From a virus: a stretch of DNA of 30,510 nt. The notes under the pieces are model-generated. The model did not search any database, was not told the DNA's origin, and saw nothing but the letters and a program-made list of their open reading frames with translations. Below, one piece after another: positions 21,909 through 30,467 of this stretch. Positions within the stretch are counted from its first letter, which is position 1; each line of letters opens with the position of its first letter. Location of the stretch: positions 1 through 30,510 of the IMG/VR virus record IMGVR_UViG_3300046538_000111. One strand, written 5' to 3'. The position numbers and the translations under genes were made by a program.

Positions 21909-22412
21909 TTAAGCTCGTATAGCAAACAACCCTCGCCGCTGAAGATAATCTGCAAACTGTGTGGCGCTCGGCCGATCCGGCGCCGCCGGCAACAGCCTGC
22001 CGCTGGTGTTGGAAATCGTTGCGTACTCGCGATCAACTGCGCCCTCGACGCGCTCACGGGTGATTGCACCCTTTCGCTTGTCGATTGGGTCGATGTCGTC
22101 GGTGTGGATCTCAGCGGCCAAGGCCATCTGGCCGTACTGGATGCGAGCCGGCAGGTAGTTGTCGGGCTTAATCTGACAATCCAGCTCAACCCCTCGGCGC
22201 GGCCAGGCCAGAGCCTGATCGCTATCCGTCTTGCGCCCCTTCCATGTCATGCCATCCATCGCCAAGGCGGACCGGCGAAGCAGTGCTTCTTGCGCTGGCT
22301 CGTCCGCAGGAATGGTCACGCCGAACTTGCCGGCGTACATGACCAGGTCAGCAGCGCTCGCGTAGCTTTCCGCGTCAGACTTTCCGGTGCCGTCCTCGAT
22401 GATGAGTGTCAT
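21909..22412 (-). CDS. DnaT-like family head-tail adaptor protein
   Basis: The protein has 167 residues. The start M-T-L-I-I-E-D-G-T-G-x-x-D-A-E-S-Y-A-S-A-A-D and the later DQALAWPRRGVEL are hallmarks of the phage family named putative DnaT-like ssDNA-binding protein. The name is misleading, since its place between capsid and connector genes and its helical bundle suggest a gp6/gp15-like head-tail adaptor bound to the portal (inference). It has no membrane segment. Confidence 0.8.
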   Translation of the reverse strand: MTLIIEDGTGKSDAESYASAADLVMYAGKFGVTIPADEPAQEALLRRSALAMDGMTWKGRKTDSDQALAWPRRGVELDCQIKPDNYLPARIQYGQMALAAEIHTDDIDPIDKRKGAITRERVEGAVDREYATISNTSGRLLPAAPDRPSATQFADYLQRRGLFAIRA

Positions 22413-22473
22413 GGATCAACTCGCTGGAGTGGGTTTCAGAAATCGGCCATCGCTTTACCGATAGCCAGCAGTA

Positions 22474-23037
22474 TCACGCCTTGGGCAGATCAGCGACGAG
22501 CTTTTCCAAGGATTCTTTCGAGGCATTGGCGCGGTAGGTCACGCCAGCGGCATCAAGCTGAACCTTCAGAGCTTCGACTTCCAGGCCTTCGCCCGACTTC
22601 AGCTCTGCGAGCTCGTTTCGCAGCTTCTCGTTTTCCGCTGCAAGATCGTCACGCACACCGACCAGATCGGCCGTCTGTAGGCGAATGCCGTCGAGGGCAT
22701 GAAACAGTCGGATTGCCAGTTCGCCCGCCTCCGGCCGCTCAACTTCGTCAGCTTCCAGGCCGTCGACCAAAACGCGAATGGTGTCGCTTTCAGCGCGCAG
22801 TTTGCAGATCAGGCTTTCCAGTTCGCTATGACTGCCGCCGCCGACAACCAGCACCCGCGCAACGTCTTTCACTGATACGTCGATGCCGACAGCCTCATAT
22901 GCCGCCACCACACCCGGCCAGTCGCCGATCACCAAAACACTGGTCACGCCAGCCTCTGGCTTATCGAAGTGCTCAGGGTTGCGATATCGCTTTCCCGGGT
23001 CAAACCCGCTGAGCTGATTGCTGTATGTAAGTTCCAT
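22474..23037 (-). CDS. Capsid-adjacent protein with C-terminal HeH/LEM-like domain
   Basis: The protein has 187 residues from ATG 23037, with GGAGAG 5 bases upstream; the ATG at 23058 lacks a site. The N-terminal part (residues 1-60) starts MELTYSNQLSGFDPGKRYRNPEHF, then GVTSVLVIGDWPGV. The middle is a coiled coil (VRDDLAAENEKLRNELAELK), and residues ~150-187 (VEALKVQLDAAGVTYRANASKESLEKLVADL) match the HeH helix-extended-helix motif, a small nucleic-acid or protein binding fold. It follows the major capsid gene, where lambda has FI, a packaging helper that links terminase and prohead. A similar role is possible but unproven. Confidence 0.75.
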   Translation of the reverse strand: MELTYSNQLSGFDPGKRYRNPEHFDKPEAGVTSVLVIGDWPGVVAAYEAVGIDVSVKDVARVLVVGGGSHSELESLICKLRAESDTIRVLVDGLEADEVERPEAGELAIRLFHALDGIRLQTADLVGVRDDLAAENEKLRNELAELKSGEGLEVEALKVQLDAAGVTYRANASKESLEKLVADLPKA

Positions 23038-23087
23038 GGTGCTCTCCGTGGCGGCCATTGCTGGCCGCGCGGTGGATTGAAGGGTTA

Positions 23088-24050
23088 TTAGCCTTCCAGT
23101 GGAGGGGTAGTCGTCAGCTGAATCATGACGCCAGCGGTAACCTTGTTGCTGCCGGCATGCTTAACCCAGTTGGCAGCAGAGCCAACGGCAGCCAGGGTCG
23201 GATTAGAACCGCCAGTGGTAGCCTTCCAGCTGTAACCCAGCACATCGATGTTCACGGTGCCTTCAGCGCGGTAACCGATGCTCAGATTCTCCTCGTCGTT
23301 CACTTCGTACGAACGGAAGCCTGGGGCCTGCGACTCGGTAATGGTCACGGCGTTTGGCAACAAGCCGAAGATCACGTCCGCCGGCGCGGTGTCAGTTACC
23401 AATACAGGCTTACCAAGGGTGCCCGGCAGGCCGCCGTAGATCACAACACCGGCTTCTTCGTAGATCTTGTTGGTGATCGCCTCGTCCACGATGTCGAAGT
23501 AGGCGCTGGAGTGCATGACCCACAGTGCGATACGGCCAAACTTGTCGCCGAATTTGCGCATACCGCGAGTCAGCGTCTTTTTGCCATCGGTCTCGATGTT
23601 AGCCGAGACCACCATGTCAGCGTTGGAGCCGATGGCGGCGCGCAGGCCGGCGGTCGCATACTGGATGAAGCCTTCCAGGGTTGCGTCGGCAACGTCAGCA
23701 CCGACGATCTGGGAGAACTCCTCGACGGGTCGACCGCGGCGCTTGAACGCCTCTTCGGTTGTCTGGTACGGGCCGTACTTCCAGGGAGCCTTGACGCCGA
23801 CAGCTTCGCCGGCGGTGATCTTCTTGGCGGTTACTTTGCCGTCAGAGTTGACGTCGCGGTGTTCCAGAGAGCCGTTCAGCTTGTAGAGGGCGCGCTTGCG
23901 GAAGTCGCCTTCGATCAGCTCGTTGTCCAGTACCATTGCGCCGTTGGACGAAGCGTTGAACACATCCAGGTTGTCTTGGACGCGTTCCAGGTATGCGGTT
24001 TGCGCCTCATCGTTGTAGATGATCAGGTCGCTATTAACGGTTGTAGCCAT
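23088..24050 (-). CDS. Major capsid protein (Gp13-like)
   Basis: The protein has 320 residues, with AAGGGGAT upstream of ATG 24050. It has a HK97-like capsid pattern of the Gp13-like group: MATTVNSDLIIYNDEAQTAYLERVQDNLDVFN at the start, an E-loop region (NGSLEHRDV), the helix DATLEGFIQYATAGLRAAIG, then W-V-M-H-S-S-A-Y-F-D-I and G-T-L-G-K-P-V-L-V-T-D, and a C-terminal VNIDVLGYSWKATTGGSNPTLAAVGSAANWV. There is no N-terminal delta domain or protease gene; a separate scaffold gene precedes it. It forms the icosahedral shell. Confidence 0.93.
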   Translation of the reverse strand: MATTVNSDLIIYNDEAQTAYLERVQDNLDVFNASSNGAMVLDNELIEGDFRKRALYKLNGSLEHRDVNSDGKVTAKKITAGEAVGVKAPWKYGPYQTTEEAFKRRGRPVEEFSQIVGADVADATLEGFIQYATAGLRAAIGSNADMVVSANIETDGKKTLTRGMRKFGDKFGRIALWVMHSSAYFDIVDEAITNKIYEEAGVVIYGGLPGTLGKPVLVTDTAPADVIFGLLPNAVTITESQAPGFRSYEVNDEENLSIGYRAEGTVNIDVLGYSWKATTGGSNPTLAAVGSAANWVKHAGSNKVTAGVMIQLTTTPPLEG

Positions 24051-24062
24051 GGGTCTATCCCC

Positions 24063-24791
24063 TTACTTGGGCAATGCGAGATATGCGGTTTGGCCGTGCT
24101 TGCGCTGGAAGTCGCGCTTCTGCTCGGAGGTCATTTCGGAGCGCTTGAATGCAGCCTGGCCGCCACCCCCGCCCGGGGCTTGTGTGCCTGAAGCCCTTGG
24201 CCACAGGTGAGGTGCGCTTTCGCGCAGGGATTCCGCCCATTCAAGCGGAGTGAGAGGGGTTTTGCCGTCTTTGCCGAGGATGGTCTGGCCATTCTCGTCA
24301 ACAGCGACCGCTTCGCCCTCTTCGTTCAAAGAGAACACGCCTTTGGCGCGCAGGATGATGTCGTCGGTTGCTTCCGGCAGTGCGCCAGCTTTCAGTGCTG
24401 CACCGCGCACCGAGTCGCCCAGGACTTTGCCCTGGAACTTGGCGGCGAAGGCTTCAGCCTTCTCGGCACGACCGGTTATGGTCTTCAGTTGCTTGTCGTA
24501 GTCGCCGCGCAGGCGCTCAGTACGCCGGTTGAAGACTTCGTCCACCTTGCCCTCGGTTAGCAGCTTGGTTTCTTCGTCCTGGCCCGCCCGGCTCAGCAGC
24601 CCTTTGACGGCGTCGATGTCGATGCCTTCAAACTGGGTTTCAAACTGTGTCAGCTTGCCGGTGGTGTCTTTCAGTTTGCCCAGCAGTTCACTGTTCTTCG
24701 TTTTCAAACCCGAAACGGATGCTTCAACAGCGGTCGCGATAGCGGCCTTGATTGCCGGGTTTTCCAGGTCGATTTCGTTTTCTTCTGCCAC
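24063..24791 (-). CDS. Capsid scaffolding protein
   Basis: The protein has 242 residues from GTG 24791, which has AAGGGGTG upstream; the open frame runs on to 24869 but through the terminator hairpin. It is acidic and helical, with a long coiled coil (KTKNSELLGKLKDTTGKLTQFETQFEG), a second helical part (DKQLKTITGRAEKAEAFAAKF), and a G-rich linker followed by a basic helical end (MTSEQKRDFQRKHGQ), the usual capsid-binding tail of scaffold proteins. It guides prohead assembly and then leaves. It lies 12 bases upstream of the capsid gene, the typical order. Confidence 0.88.
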   Translation of the reverse strand: MAEENEIDLENPAIKAAIATAVEASVSGLKTKNSELLGKLKDTTGKLTQFETQFEGIDIDAVKGLLSRAGQDEETKLLTEGKVDEVFNRRTERLRGDYDKQLKTITGRAEKAEAFAAKFQGKVLGDSVRGAALKAGALPEATDDIILRAKGVFSLNEEGEAVAVDENGQTILGKDGKTPLTPLEWAESLRESAPHLWPRASGTQAPGGGGGQAAFKRSEMTSEQKRDFQRKHGQTAYLALPK

Positions 24792-24834
24792 GTTGATGCA
24801 CCCCTTGGGTATGGACTGCCCGCTTTGCAGGCAT

Positions 24835-24859
24835 AAAAAAACCCCGGCGATTGCCAGGG
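24835..24859 (-). terminator. Hairpin terminator before the scaffold gene
   Basis: On the minus strand CCCTGGC (24853-24859) and GCCGGGG (24842-24848) form a stem with one mismatch around a 4-base loop, followed by seven T (24835-24841). It lies about 58 bases past the end of the AT-rich gene and 44 bases before the scaffold start. It has the strongest U tract in the window and would end transcripts of the inserted gene. Confidence 0.75.
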
Positions 24860-24916
24860 CTCGATACATAGAAAGCCCCGGTTAAACGAGACTCGATTTT
24901 TGGGATTTTTGGTTGG

Positions 24917-25345
24917 TTAGAAGTCTTTCAGCGCCCCAATCATGCCTCCGAAAACTAACTCGGCGACTTTATGATAATTATCATCACTCTCAACGGATTC
25001 GCTAATACCAAAACGTGGAATGCTTACCGATAGTTGGCCGTCTACCTTTTTGATTTCGGCGTGCACTCGGAAATCAGTTTTCGGTAGTCCCTGCTCGCCG
25101 CCAAGACTGACAACCAGTTCGAATTTTAAAGCATCGCCGTGCTCCAAAGCCGCTAAAGCAGCAAAAAGCCCGGCACCGCCAGCGTAATCCGCGGAGACGA
25201 TATCCGATCCACTATCGAATATTCCTAAGTAAGCCAAAAGAGTAATGCGGATTTTATTTACTGAGTCTCTGACTTGTACGCGATAACCAACCAATGCTTC
25301 ATGATTCAGTGCATATACATCTGTCAGCTGCTTGTACATCGACAT
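24917..25345 (-). CDS. AT-rich insert gene in the head module, unknown function
   Basis: The protein has about 142 residues if ATG 25345 is used (AAGG 10 bases upstream); a TTG start at 25420 would overlap the minor head gene by 35 bases. I do not recognise the family. It is an alpha/beta protein with LTDVYALNHEALVGYRVQVRDSVNKIRITLLAYLG, an AGGAGLFAALAALEHGD helix and KFELVVSLGGEQGLP strands, and no signal peptide or membrane helix. Base composition is clearly more AT-rich than the flanking head genes, and it is followed by its own strong terminator. This suggests a moron inserted between minor head and scaffold genes, perhaps immunity or defence related. Confidence 0.65.
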   Translation of the reverse strand: MSMYKQLTDVYALNHEALVGYRVQVRDSVNKIRITLLAYLGIFDSGSDIVSADYAGGAGLFAALAALEHGDALKFELVVSLGGEQGLPKTDFRVHAEIKKVDGQLSVSIPRFGISESVESDDNYHKVAELVFGGMIGALKDF

Positions 25346-25385
25346 TTCGAGAAGGCCTTCAAATCCATTTATTTGACTCGTAAAT

Positions 25386-26471
25386 CTAAATCTTTGCTCG
25401 CTCAAATGCCAGCGGCTCAAGCCCTTTCATTTCCGCCAGGGTCAGAGGTGAAAAGTTGCGATCAAGCTGCAACTCGGCAAATCGCTCGACGCTCAGCCCA
25501 CCTTCACGGAACAGTTTCGCGCGCACCAGGCCGATTGCGACATCCTGAAACGACGCCGGCTGCTGTTGAAGCCAGTGGTAGTAGTCGAGGCTCGCGCTGA
25601 CCTGGCCTGCGCCATCGGCACCGACTGAAGCCCTAGTAGCACCCTTGGCGAACATCTCGCTGAGTTTGGTGAGCAGGATGAACGTAGTGCGACAGTTTGG
25701 GTGGAACGGTGGCCGAGGCCCAGAGTTGACCGGGAACCGCCGCTTATCCATCGAGCGACATTGCTGGCTCGTCTTGCTGTCCAGCGTGGCGACCATTTCA
25801 ATTTCGGCCACGATATCCGTGTTGGCCTTGGCCACTTCCATGCGCGCTTGGGAGGCCACATGTTGAATCGCGGTGTGCACAACGGTGCTGGCATTGCGAT
25901 TGGTCGTTGCCAGAACGCCATTCTTGTAGCCCGCCGCCTTGGTGCCGCGAATGTTGCGTATCACCTGGAAATTCGTTTGCCCTTCGAAGAAGCCCTGCCG
26001 GATCGTGCCGGTGACGCGCTCTCGTTCGGCAGTCGTCCAGCCCTTGATGAATGACTTCAGCAGCTTCCCGCCACCGGTGCCGCGCACGCTGAGTGGATTC
26101 GTGAGCACCGCCGTCCTGATGGCCGCCGCCGTCGGCGCAGCAACGTCCAGCGATACGCCGACTGGCGCAGACCTGGCCAGGCTCGTCGCCTCAAACTCGG
26201 CTTCGTAGTTGGCGATGTCGATCAGATCGAGGTTCAGTTGCGCGCTGTAACGGTCGAAGATGCCCAGCAGCAGGCTGTCGACTTCCTTCAGCAGCGCCTC
26301 TAGACGCTTGACGTTGTACTCGGTCAGGTCCGATTGGGTGAGCCGGTCGCGGATCGAGCGGTCAATCTCCTTGAGGAAAGGCGCAAACTTACCGACCTCT
26401 CCTGCCTTCAGCTTTTCAAGGAAGACAGCGTGCCGGATCGTGGCGTCAAGGATTGCTTGGTTTGCCGCCAT
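25386..26471 (-). CDS. Minor head protein (Mu F/SPP1 gp7-like)
   Basis: The protein has 361 residues. The C-terminal half matches phage head morphogenesis proteins of the Mu gpF/SPP1 gp7 group: V-H-T-A-I-Q-H-V-A-S-Q-A-R, then E-M-V-A-T-L-D-S-K-T-S-Q-Q-C-R-S-M-D-K-R and P-R-P-P-F-H-P-N-C-R-T. This pattern resembles a zinc-binding or ADP-ribosyl-like motif. The N-terminal half is helical. Such proteins bind the portal inside the head and may be ejected with DNA. The start overlaps the portal end by 26 bases. Confidence 0.9.
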   Translation of the reverse strand: MAANQAILDATIRHAVFLEKLKAGEVGKFAPFLKEIDRSIRDRLTQSDLTEYNVKRLEALLKEVDSLLLGIFDRYSAQLNLDLIDIANYEAEFEATSLARSAPVGVSLDVAAPTAAAIRTAVLTNPLSVRGTGGGKLLKSFIKGWTTAERERVTGTIRQGFFEGQTNFQVIRNIRGTKAAGYKNGVLATTNRNASTVVHTAIQHVASQARMEVAKANTDIVAEIEMVATLDSKTSQQCRSMDKRRFPVNSGPRPPFHPNCRTTFILLTKLSEMFAKGATRASVGADGAGQVSASLDYYHWLQQQPASFQDVAIGLVRAKLFREGGLSVERFAELQLDRNFSPLTLAEMKGLEPLAFERAKI

Positions 26472-27861
26472 TTGGAGTTACCTCATCATCCAGGCCGAGG
26501 CCATCGACCTGCTCTTGAAGCTCGCCATCAATCTGCAGGTCCGTGCGCTCCGGGGCAATCAAGCCCAGTTTGCGCAGGTAGGTCCGCAGGTCACCCTTCG
26601 CGAATCCGCCGTTCTGCCACAAGCCAACCAAGGCTGTGATCATCTGCGGATCAGCCGTCAGCTCGACGAATTCCTGATTTACCTGGTACGCAACTTTGTC
26701 GGTGATGCCCATGTAAAGGCCGCACCACATGATCGCCCGGGTGTAGGCCTCGCTGACGTTGGCCACGCAGCCGGCCAACACCGAGGTCGACGCAGACTGA
26801 TCACCTCGGGACTCGGTAGCCGTTTTGGCAGCCAGCGACGCAACGACCATTCGGGCACCCAGCTCAATCATCATCTGGTTTTTGTCGGCCATGGCCTCCT
26901 TGACCAGCGTGTTCGGCAGTGGCTGTGCATAGCCGAAGGCGCCGCCAACAGGAAGCAGCATTGGCGCCCGGGAACCGACGTAAACGCCCTTCTCCTCCAG
27001 CAGCTTTACCCATTGCTCGGTCAACCCAGAAATCCACGGCTGCGCCTGTCCACACCAGAAGACACTGTCTTCGTAGTCGGCACTGTTGCGGTAATGTCCC
27101 AGGTTGATCATCGCGATGTCGTAAAGCGGCGATTCGTCGATGGTGGGGTCATTGTTCTGTGCGCCGACGAAGGTGAACGGGATTTCCTTGAGGCGCCCGG
27201 TAGTGCCCTCCGGAGTGAATGTGTCTGTGACCTCGAGCGGCCCGCCACCTGTTGGACCGGACCGGCGCCAAACCCTACAAACGAAGCCGTCCGGTTCAAG
27301 AGCGAGTTCTCGGAACTGTTCGACAACCTTGAAGCCAAATCCATCCTCGACTTCCGGCATCTCACGCAGCACGACCAAAGTCAGAACGTTGTGACCATTC
27401 ACCATCCCGGTGCGCCAGTTGATAATGTCCTCGGCGCAGTACGACAGGATCACCGAGTGACCGCCGGCCCCTTCATCTTGGTGGTAATCGACGTACAGAC
27501 CATGACGCCCAGCCTCAAGAACCTTTTCCAGAGTGCCTTGGGAGTGCTGGTAGATGCTCACGCCCGAGCCGTTGGCGTTGTCCTGCAAGTACTCCAGCTT
27601 CTTCGGTACCGTGAGCGTCGGGTCTTTGTGGAAGGCCAGGCCCAGCAAGCCGTTGCGCGTGTGGCCGGTAGCATTCTTGAACACCGCACGCTCACGGTAA
27701 GCCTTGTTGCGGTCGACGTTCTCCGACGATTTGTCGTGTGCGTTGATGTACGGCAACCGAGGAACCACCCGGTGCTGACCTGCGCAGACGTCGCGAACGG
27801 TCGCCCAGCGGTCCAGCACTTCGATGTAATCCGCTCGCTTGAAGGAGACGTCGTTACTCAT
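26446..27861 (-). CDS. Portal protein (DUF4055)
   Basis: The protein has 471 residues. The DUF4055 pattern runs through it: R-W-A-T-V-R-D-V-C-A-G near residue 20, then LPYINAHD, R-A-V-F-K-N-A-T-G-H-T-R-N-G-L-L-G-L-A-F, and S-P-L-Y-D-I-A-M-I-N-L-G-H-Y-R-N-S-A-D-Y. DUF4055 proteins occupy the portal position next to the large terminase and lack another candidate in this genome, so a dodecameric portal is the natural role. The start overlaps the terminase stop by ATGA (27858-27861). A long apparent frame on the other strand (26260-27960) is only a codon-bias shadow. Confidence 0.9.
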   Translation of the reverse strand: MSNDVSFKRADYIEVLDRWATVRDVCAGQHRVVPRLPYINAHDKSSENVDRNKAYRERAVFKNATGHTRNGLLGLAFHKDPTLTVPKKLEYLQDNANGSGVSIYQHSQGTLEKVLEAGRHGLYVDYHQDEGAGGHSVILSYCAEDIINWRTGMVNGHNVLTLVVLREMPEVEDGFGFKVVEQFRELALEPDGFVCRVWRRSGPTGGGPLEVTDTFTPEGTTGRLKEIPFTFVGAQNNDPTIDESPLYDIAMINLGHYRNSADYEDSVFWCGQAQPWISGLTEQWVKLLEEKGVYVGSRAPMLLPVGGAFGYAQPLPNTLVKEAMADKNQMMIELGARMVVASLAAKTATESRGDQSASTSVLAGCVANVSEAYTRAIMWCGLYMGITDKVAYQVNQEFVELTADPQMITALVGLWQNGGFAKGDLRTYLRKLGLIAPERTDLQIDGELQEQVDGLGLDDEVTPNGGKPSNP

Positions 27862-29345
27862 CGGGCGTATCCCATTTTTATAGAGGTGGCCGGCTTTCTG
27901 GCGCTCTTCGCTACAGCGAAGTACCGGAATCCGTCGGAGCCGTGTGAGGTCCAGTCATGAAGCGGCTTATCTTTCCAGCAGCCGCGCTTGTCGTCCCATT
28001 CCTTGCGATAGTTCTCGATGCAGTTGATGCCCTGTTCGCACTTCGACTCATCGAATATGCAGAGCGGGAGGATTTCCCGAGCAGCCTCGATGCCATCGTT
28101 AATGCCGATCTTTGGGACCAATTCAAAGGTCATGCAGTATTTCTGTCCGTCGATCTCGTAACCCTCTCGAGCCAGTTCGCGACGAGTCTTGGCGTCACTG
28201 CCGAACTCGCGGTTGTCGATGTCATGCGGCCCCCAGTGCTCGGAATAGTTGTAACCCTTGTCCTTGAGCACCTTCATGTAATGCCGCAGGCCTTCGCCCG
28301 AGTTCTCGTAGTAGTCGATGATGTGGTATTCGGTGCCGACCTGGCGCACGAACCAGATGGCCGTTGAGTCGCTGACGCCGATGTCCCAGAAGGTCATCAC
28401 TGGCAGATGGCTGTTGTTCGGTATCGCGCCAATGCGCTGCTGGGCGTAAAGCTTGGTCAGTTGCTGCGCGTAATAGGCGCCCTCAACCGACTGCTGGAAA
28501 GCTTCGACAGGGATAGACGGGTATTCCCGCTTCATGTCGTCGCCGAGCGTCTTCTCCTTGGCCGCATACCAGGCGCGCTGGCCGTCATTGGTGACGATCC
28601 CGTGTTTGGCCGTCAGCTCATTGAAGTAGTCGGTCAGGCGCTGCGGGATGACCACGTCGGCGGGTTCAAGCCAGTAGCCTTTGTTCTTCCACCAACTGAA
28701 AAAGAAGAACTTCCAGTCCAGCAGGCCCAGGGGCACGCCGGCCAGTTGCTGGCGCTCAGCACTCTGCGAGTAATCGAAGAAGTAGCCGGCCCGGCCCTCC
28801 GCCGTTGACTCAATCGTGACGAAACAATCGGTGGCCACAGCCTCGAAGGCACCGGTGACGATCTCTCTGGCCTTGTGTGGAAACTTGGCGCAGATCTTCC
28901 CGAACTCAGACACATGCAGGTAACGCAGCGTGCCGCCTCGGAACGACGTGGAAACGTAGAGCGAGCCGCCCTTGCTGAACACCAACTCACCGGCGGCGTC
29001 GTTACTCGCCGGGTTGGCGGCGCGAATCTCTGCCGGCAGATTGTCGTAGGCGTACTTCACCTTCTCGCGGAACAGGCGCTTGGCGTCGTTCAGTGTGTGA
29101 GCGATCAGTGCGCACTTGGCTGACTCGAACAGCGCCGCGTCCAACTGGATGATGCAACACTCAGTGGTGAAGCCGAGCTGTCGAGCCTTCAGGATGATGT
29201 TGCGGGTGTGCATCCCATCGAAGTACTCGATCTGCTCGTCCGTCATCCGGAAGCGGACCTTCTTACCCTGCTTGTCCGTGATGAAGTAGAGATTGTTCAA
29301 GCGCCAACGCTTGTCCCGGAGCAGCTTCAAGTGCTCGGGATTCAT
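27858..29345 (-). CDS. terL: Terminase large subunit (TerL)
   Basis: The protein has 495 residues. The ATPase domain carries Walker A-like KARQLGFTT (53-61) and Walker B LRYLHVSEFG (140-149) with catalytic E147. The C-terminal RNase H-like nuclease contains TFWDIGVSDSTAIWF with the first aspartate, HDIDNRE, and HDWTSHGSDGFRYF with the last acidic residue. TerL pumps DNA into the prohead and cuts the concatemer. Lambda gpA differs; this is the smaller TerL group common in Pseudomonas siphoviruses. Cos versus headful cannot be decided here. It starts 1 base after TerS. Confidence 0.95.
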   Translation of the reverse strand: MNPEHLKLLRDKRWRLNNLYFITDKQGKKVRFRMTDEQIEYFDGMHTRNIILKARQLGFTTECCIIQLDAALFESAKCALIAHTLNDAKRLFREKVKYAYDNLPAEIRAANPASNDAAGELVFSKGGSLYVSTSFRGGTLRYLHVSEFGKICAKFPHKAREIVTGAFEAVATDCFVTIESTAEGRAGYFFDYSQSAERQQLAGVPLGLLDWKFFFFSWWKNKGYWLEPADVVIPQRLTDYFNELTAKHGIVTNDGQRAWYAAKEKTLGDDMKREYPSIPVEAFQQSVEGAYYAQQLTKLYAQQRIGAIPNNSHLPVMTFWDIGVSDSTAIWFVRQVGTEYHIIDYYENSGEGLRHYMKVLKDKGYNYSEHWGPHDIDNREFGSDAKTRRELAREGYEIDGQKYCMTFELVPKIGINDGIEAAREILPLCIFDESKCEQGINCIENYRKEWDDKRGCWKDKPLHDWTSHGSDGFRYFAVAKSARKPATSIKMGYAR

Positions 29346-29346
29346 G

Positions 29347-29865
29347 TCAGGCTTCCTTCGATAGTTCGTCCATCATCGCGGCCAGGTCGCTGACTGTCTT
29401 GTCGCCTGTCTCCGTGTCGAGGTTGTAGGCTTGGCGTTCGCCCTTGATGACCTTCAGCTGCGCGTCAACACCAGCGTTCAGGGATCGGGCGAAGTCACCG
29501 GCGTTGTCTGCGGTCACATCCATGTCGGATAGAGCATCGCAAAGCTTGTTCGCAATGCCGCGCCACTGAGCAAGATCGATCCGGTGCGACAACACCAGGT
29601 CAGCACGAATGTCTGACTCGGCTTCAACAATTTCCGCATCAGTGCGCTGCGTACTTTCCGTGCGTACTTTTGTGCGTACCAGTTTCTCCTTGGTCGCAGC
29701 CTGAACCTTTCCGGTCAGATCCCGCTTCCAGTCTTCCTTGCTTGCTCGCTTTCGAATCGCACCCTCTGTGAGGCCGTATTTCTCTGCTAGCGCTCTGACT
29801 GACGGGGAGCCCGAGCGGTACGAAGCCTCTATAGATTCCCAGTCAATGGACTTTCTCGTCGACAT
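29347..29865 (-). CDS. terS: Terminase small subunit (TerS)
   Basis: The protein has 172 residues. The N-terminal helix-turn-helix (residues ~18-46, SVRALAEKYGLTEGAIRKRASKEDW) fits DNA-binding TerS proteins. A long charged helix (50-95) and a C-terminal region suited to oligomerisation follow (A-Q-L-K-V-I-K-G-E-R-Q-A-Y-N-L-D). TerS recognises the packaging site and recruits TerL. The gene is directly upstream of terL and its start lies within the end of the PD-(D/E)XK-like gene (23-base overlap), so the three are read together. Confidence 0.9.
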   Translation of the reverse strand: MSTRKSIDWESIEASYRSGSPSVRALAEKYGLTEGAIRKRASKEDWKRDLTGKVQAATKEKLVRTKVRTESTQRTDAEIVEAESDIRADLVLSHRIDLAQWRGIANKLCDALSDMDVTADNAGDFARSLNAGVDAQLKVIKGERQAYNLDTETGDKTVSDLAAMMDELSKEA

Positions 29866-30394
29866 TGCTGATTTTCCTTTCGATAAAACTCATCACTGAA
29901 TCGCGATGAACATCTTCTGCGCCCATTGGCACAGCGATAACGCCGGCCGAGCGGCAGGCATCCATCACAAGCAGCTCTTCCTCCGGCCGCCCCCACGAAG
30001 AGAAGACCAAGGCCTTACGTATTTTCGGCACTCCAGCGTTTGCCATACCAATCTGGATTGCGTAGGCGATGCATTGACCCAAGCCTGAAAGGACATGCTG
30101 CTTTCCCTTCGCGCCGTCTTTCAGCTCGCATACAGTGAGCGAACCATCGGCATGGATAAGCAGATAATCGACTCGACCCCGCGGAACTGGGAACTCGGCT
30201 TCGGCCCGAATGATTTCCGGCACCTCGCCATCAAACATCCTGATATGTGGCATGTCGGCTGCGAGCAGGCCGCGAACTACCCCGGAGAGGAATGCCTCTC
30301 CTTTCAGGTGAAGGTGGTGATAGATGACGCTGGGCAGTCCGGCTAAGCTGCAGGCTTCGCGGATTGCCTCCCAGTCGGGTTGCTTGGTTGTCAT
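29843..30394 (-). CDS. PD-(D/E)XK nuclease-like protein upstream of terminase
   Basis: The protein has 183 residues. A PD-(D/E)XK-like core is visible: D76 in GRVDYLLIHADGS, E90-L-K92 in LTVCELKDG, and a following helix LGQCIAYA with Q108, matching the usual strand-strand-helix order and motif IV glutamine. There is no signal peptide or DNA-binding HTH. It is the first gene of the late operon and overlaps terS by 23 bases, so its product is made with the packaging enzymes. Lambda-like packaging uses host factors; some phages place an HNH nuclease here. This could be a packaging-associated nuclease or a late counter-defence enzyme. ATG 30394 lacks a good ribosome-binding site, so the start is uncertain. 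Confidence 0.75.
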   Translation of the reverse strand: MTTKQPDWEAIREACSLAGLPSVIYHHLHLKGEAFLSGVVRGLLAADMPHIRMFDGEVPEIIRAEAEFPVPRGRVDYLLIHADGSLTVCELKDGAKGKQHVLSGLGQCIAYAIQIGMANAGVPKIRKALVFSSWGRPEEELLVMDACRSAGVIAVPMGAEDVHRDSVMSFIERKISNVDEKVH

Positions 30395-30426
30395 GGGTTC
30401 GCTCTGATACTTGAAATGGTGACGGG

Positions 30427-30449
30427 TTGAGGCTATCAGTGAGACTCAA
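30427..30449. promoter_or_regulatory. Short inverted repeat in the divergent intergenic region
   Basis: TTGAG (30427-30431) and CTCAA (30445-30449) face each other between the late operon (starting 30394 leftwards) and a plus-strand gene (30468 rightwards). The 73-base gap should hold promoters for both, but I see no convincing -35/-10 pairs. The repeat may be an operator or chance. Confidence 0.25.
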
Positions 30450-30467
30450 TCCTTCGAGGGCAATAAC

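Noticed and set aside
21864-27960. Very long plus-strand open frames (for example 21864-23012, 23058-24191, 26260-27960)
   Set aside because: They lie opposite well-identified head and portal genes, have biased arginine/valine/alanine compositions and no ribosome-binding sites; they are shadows of GC-rich codon use.
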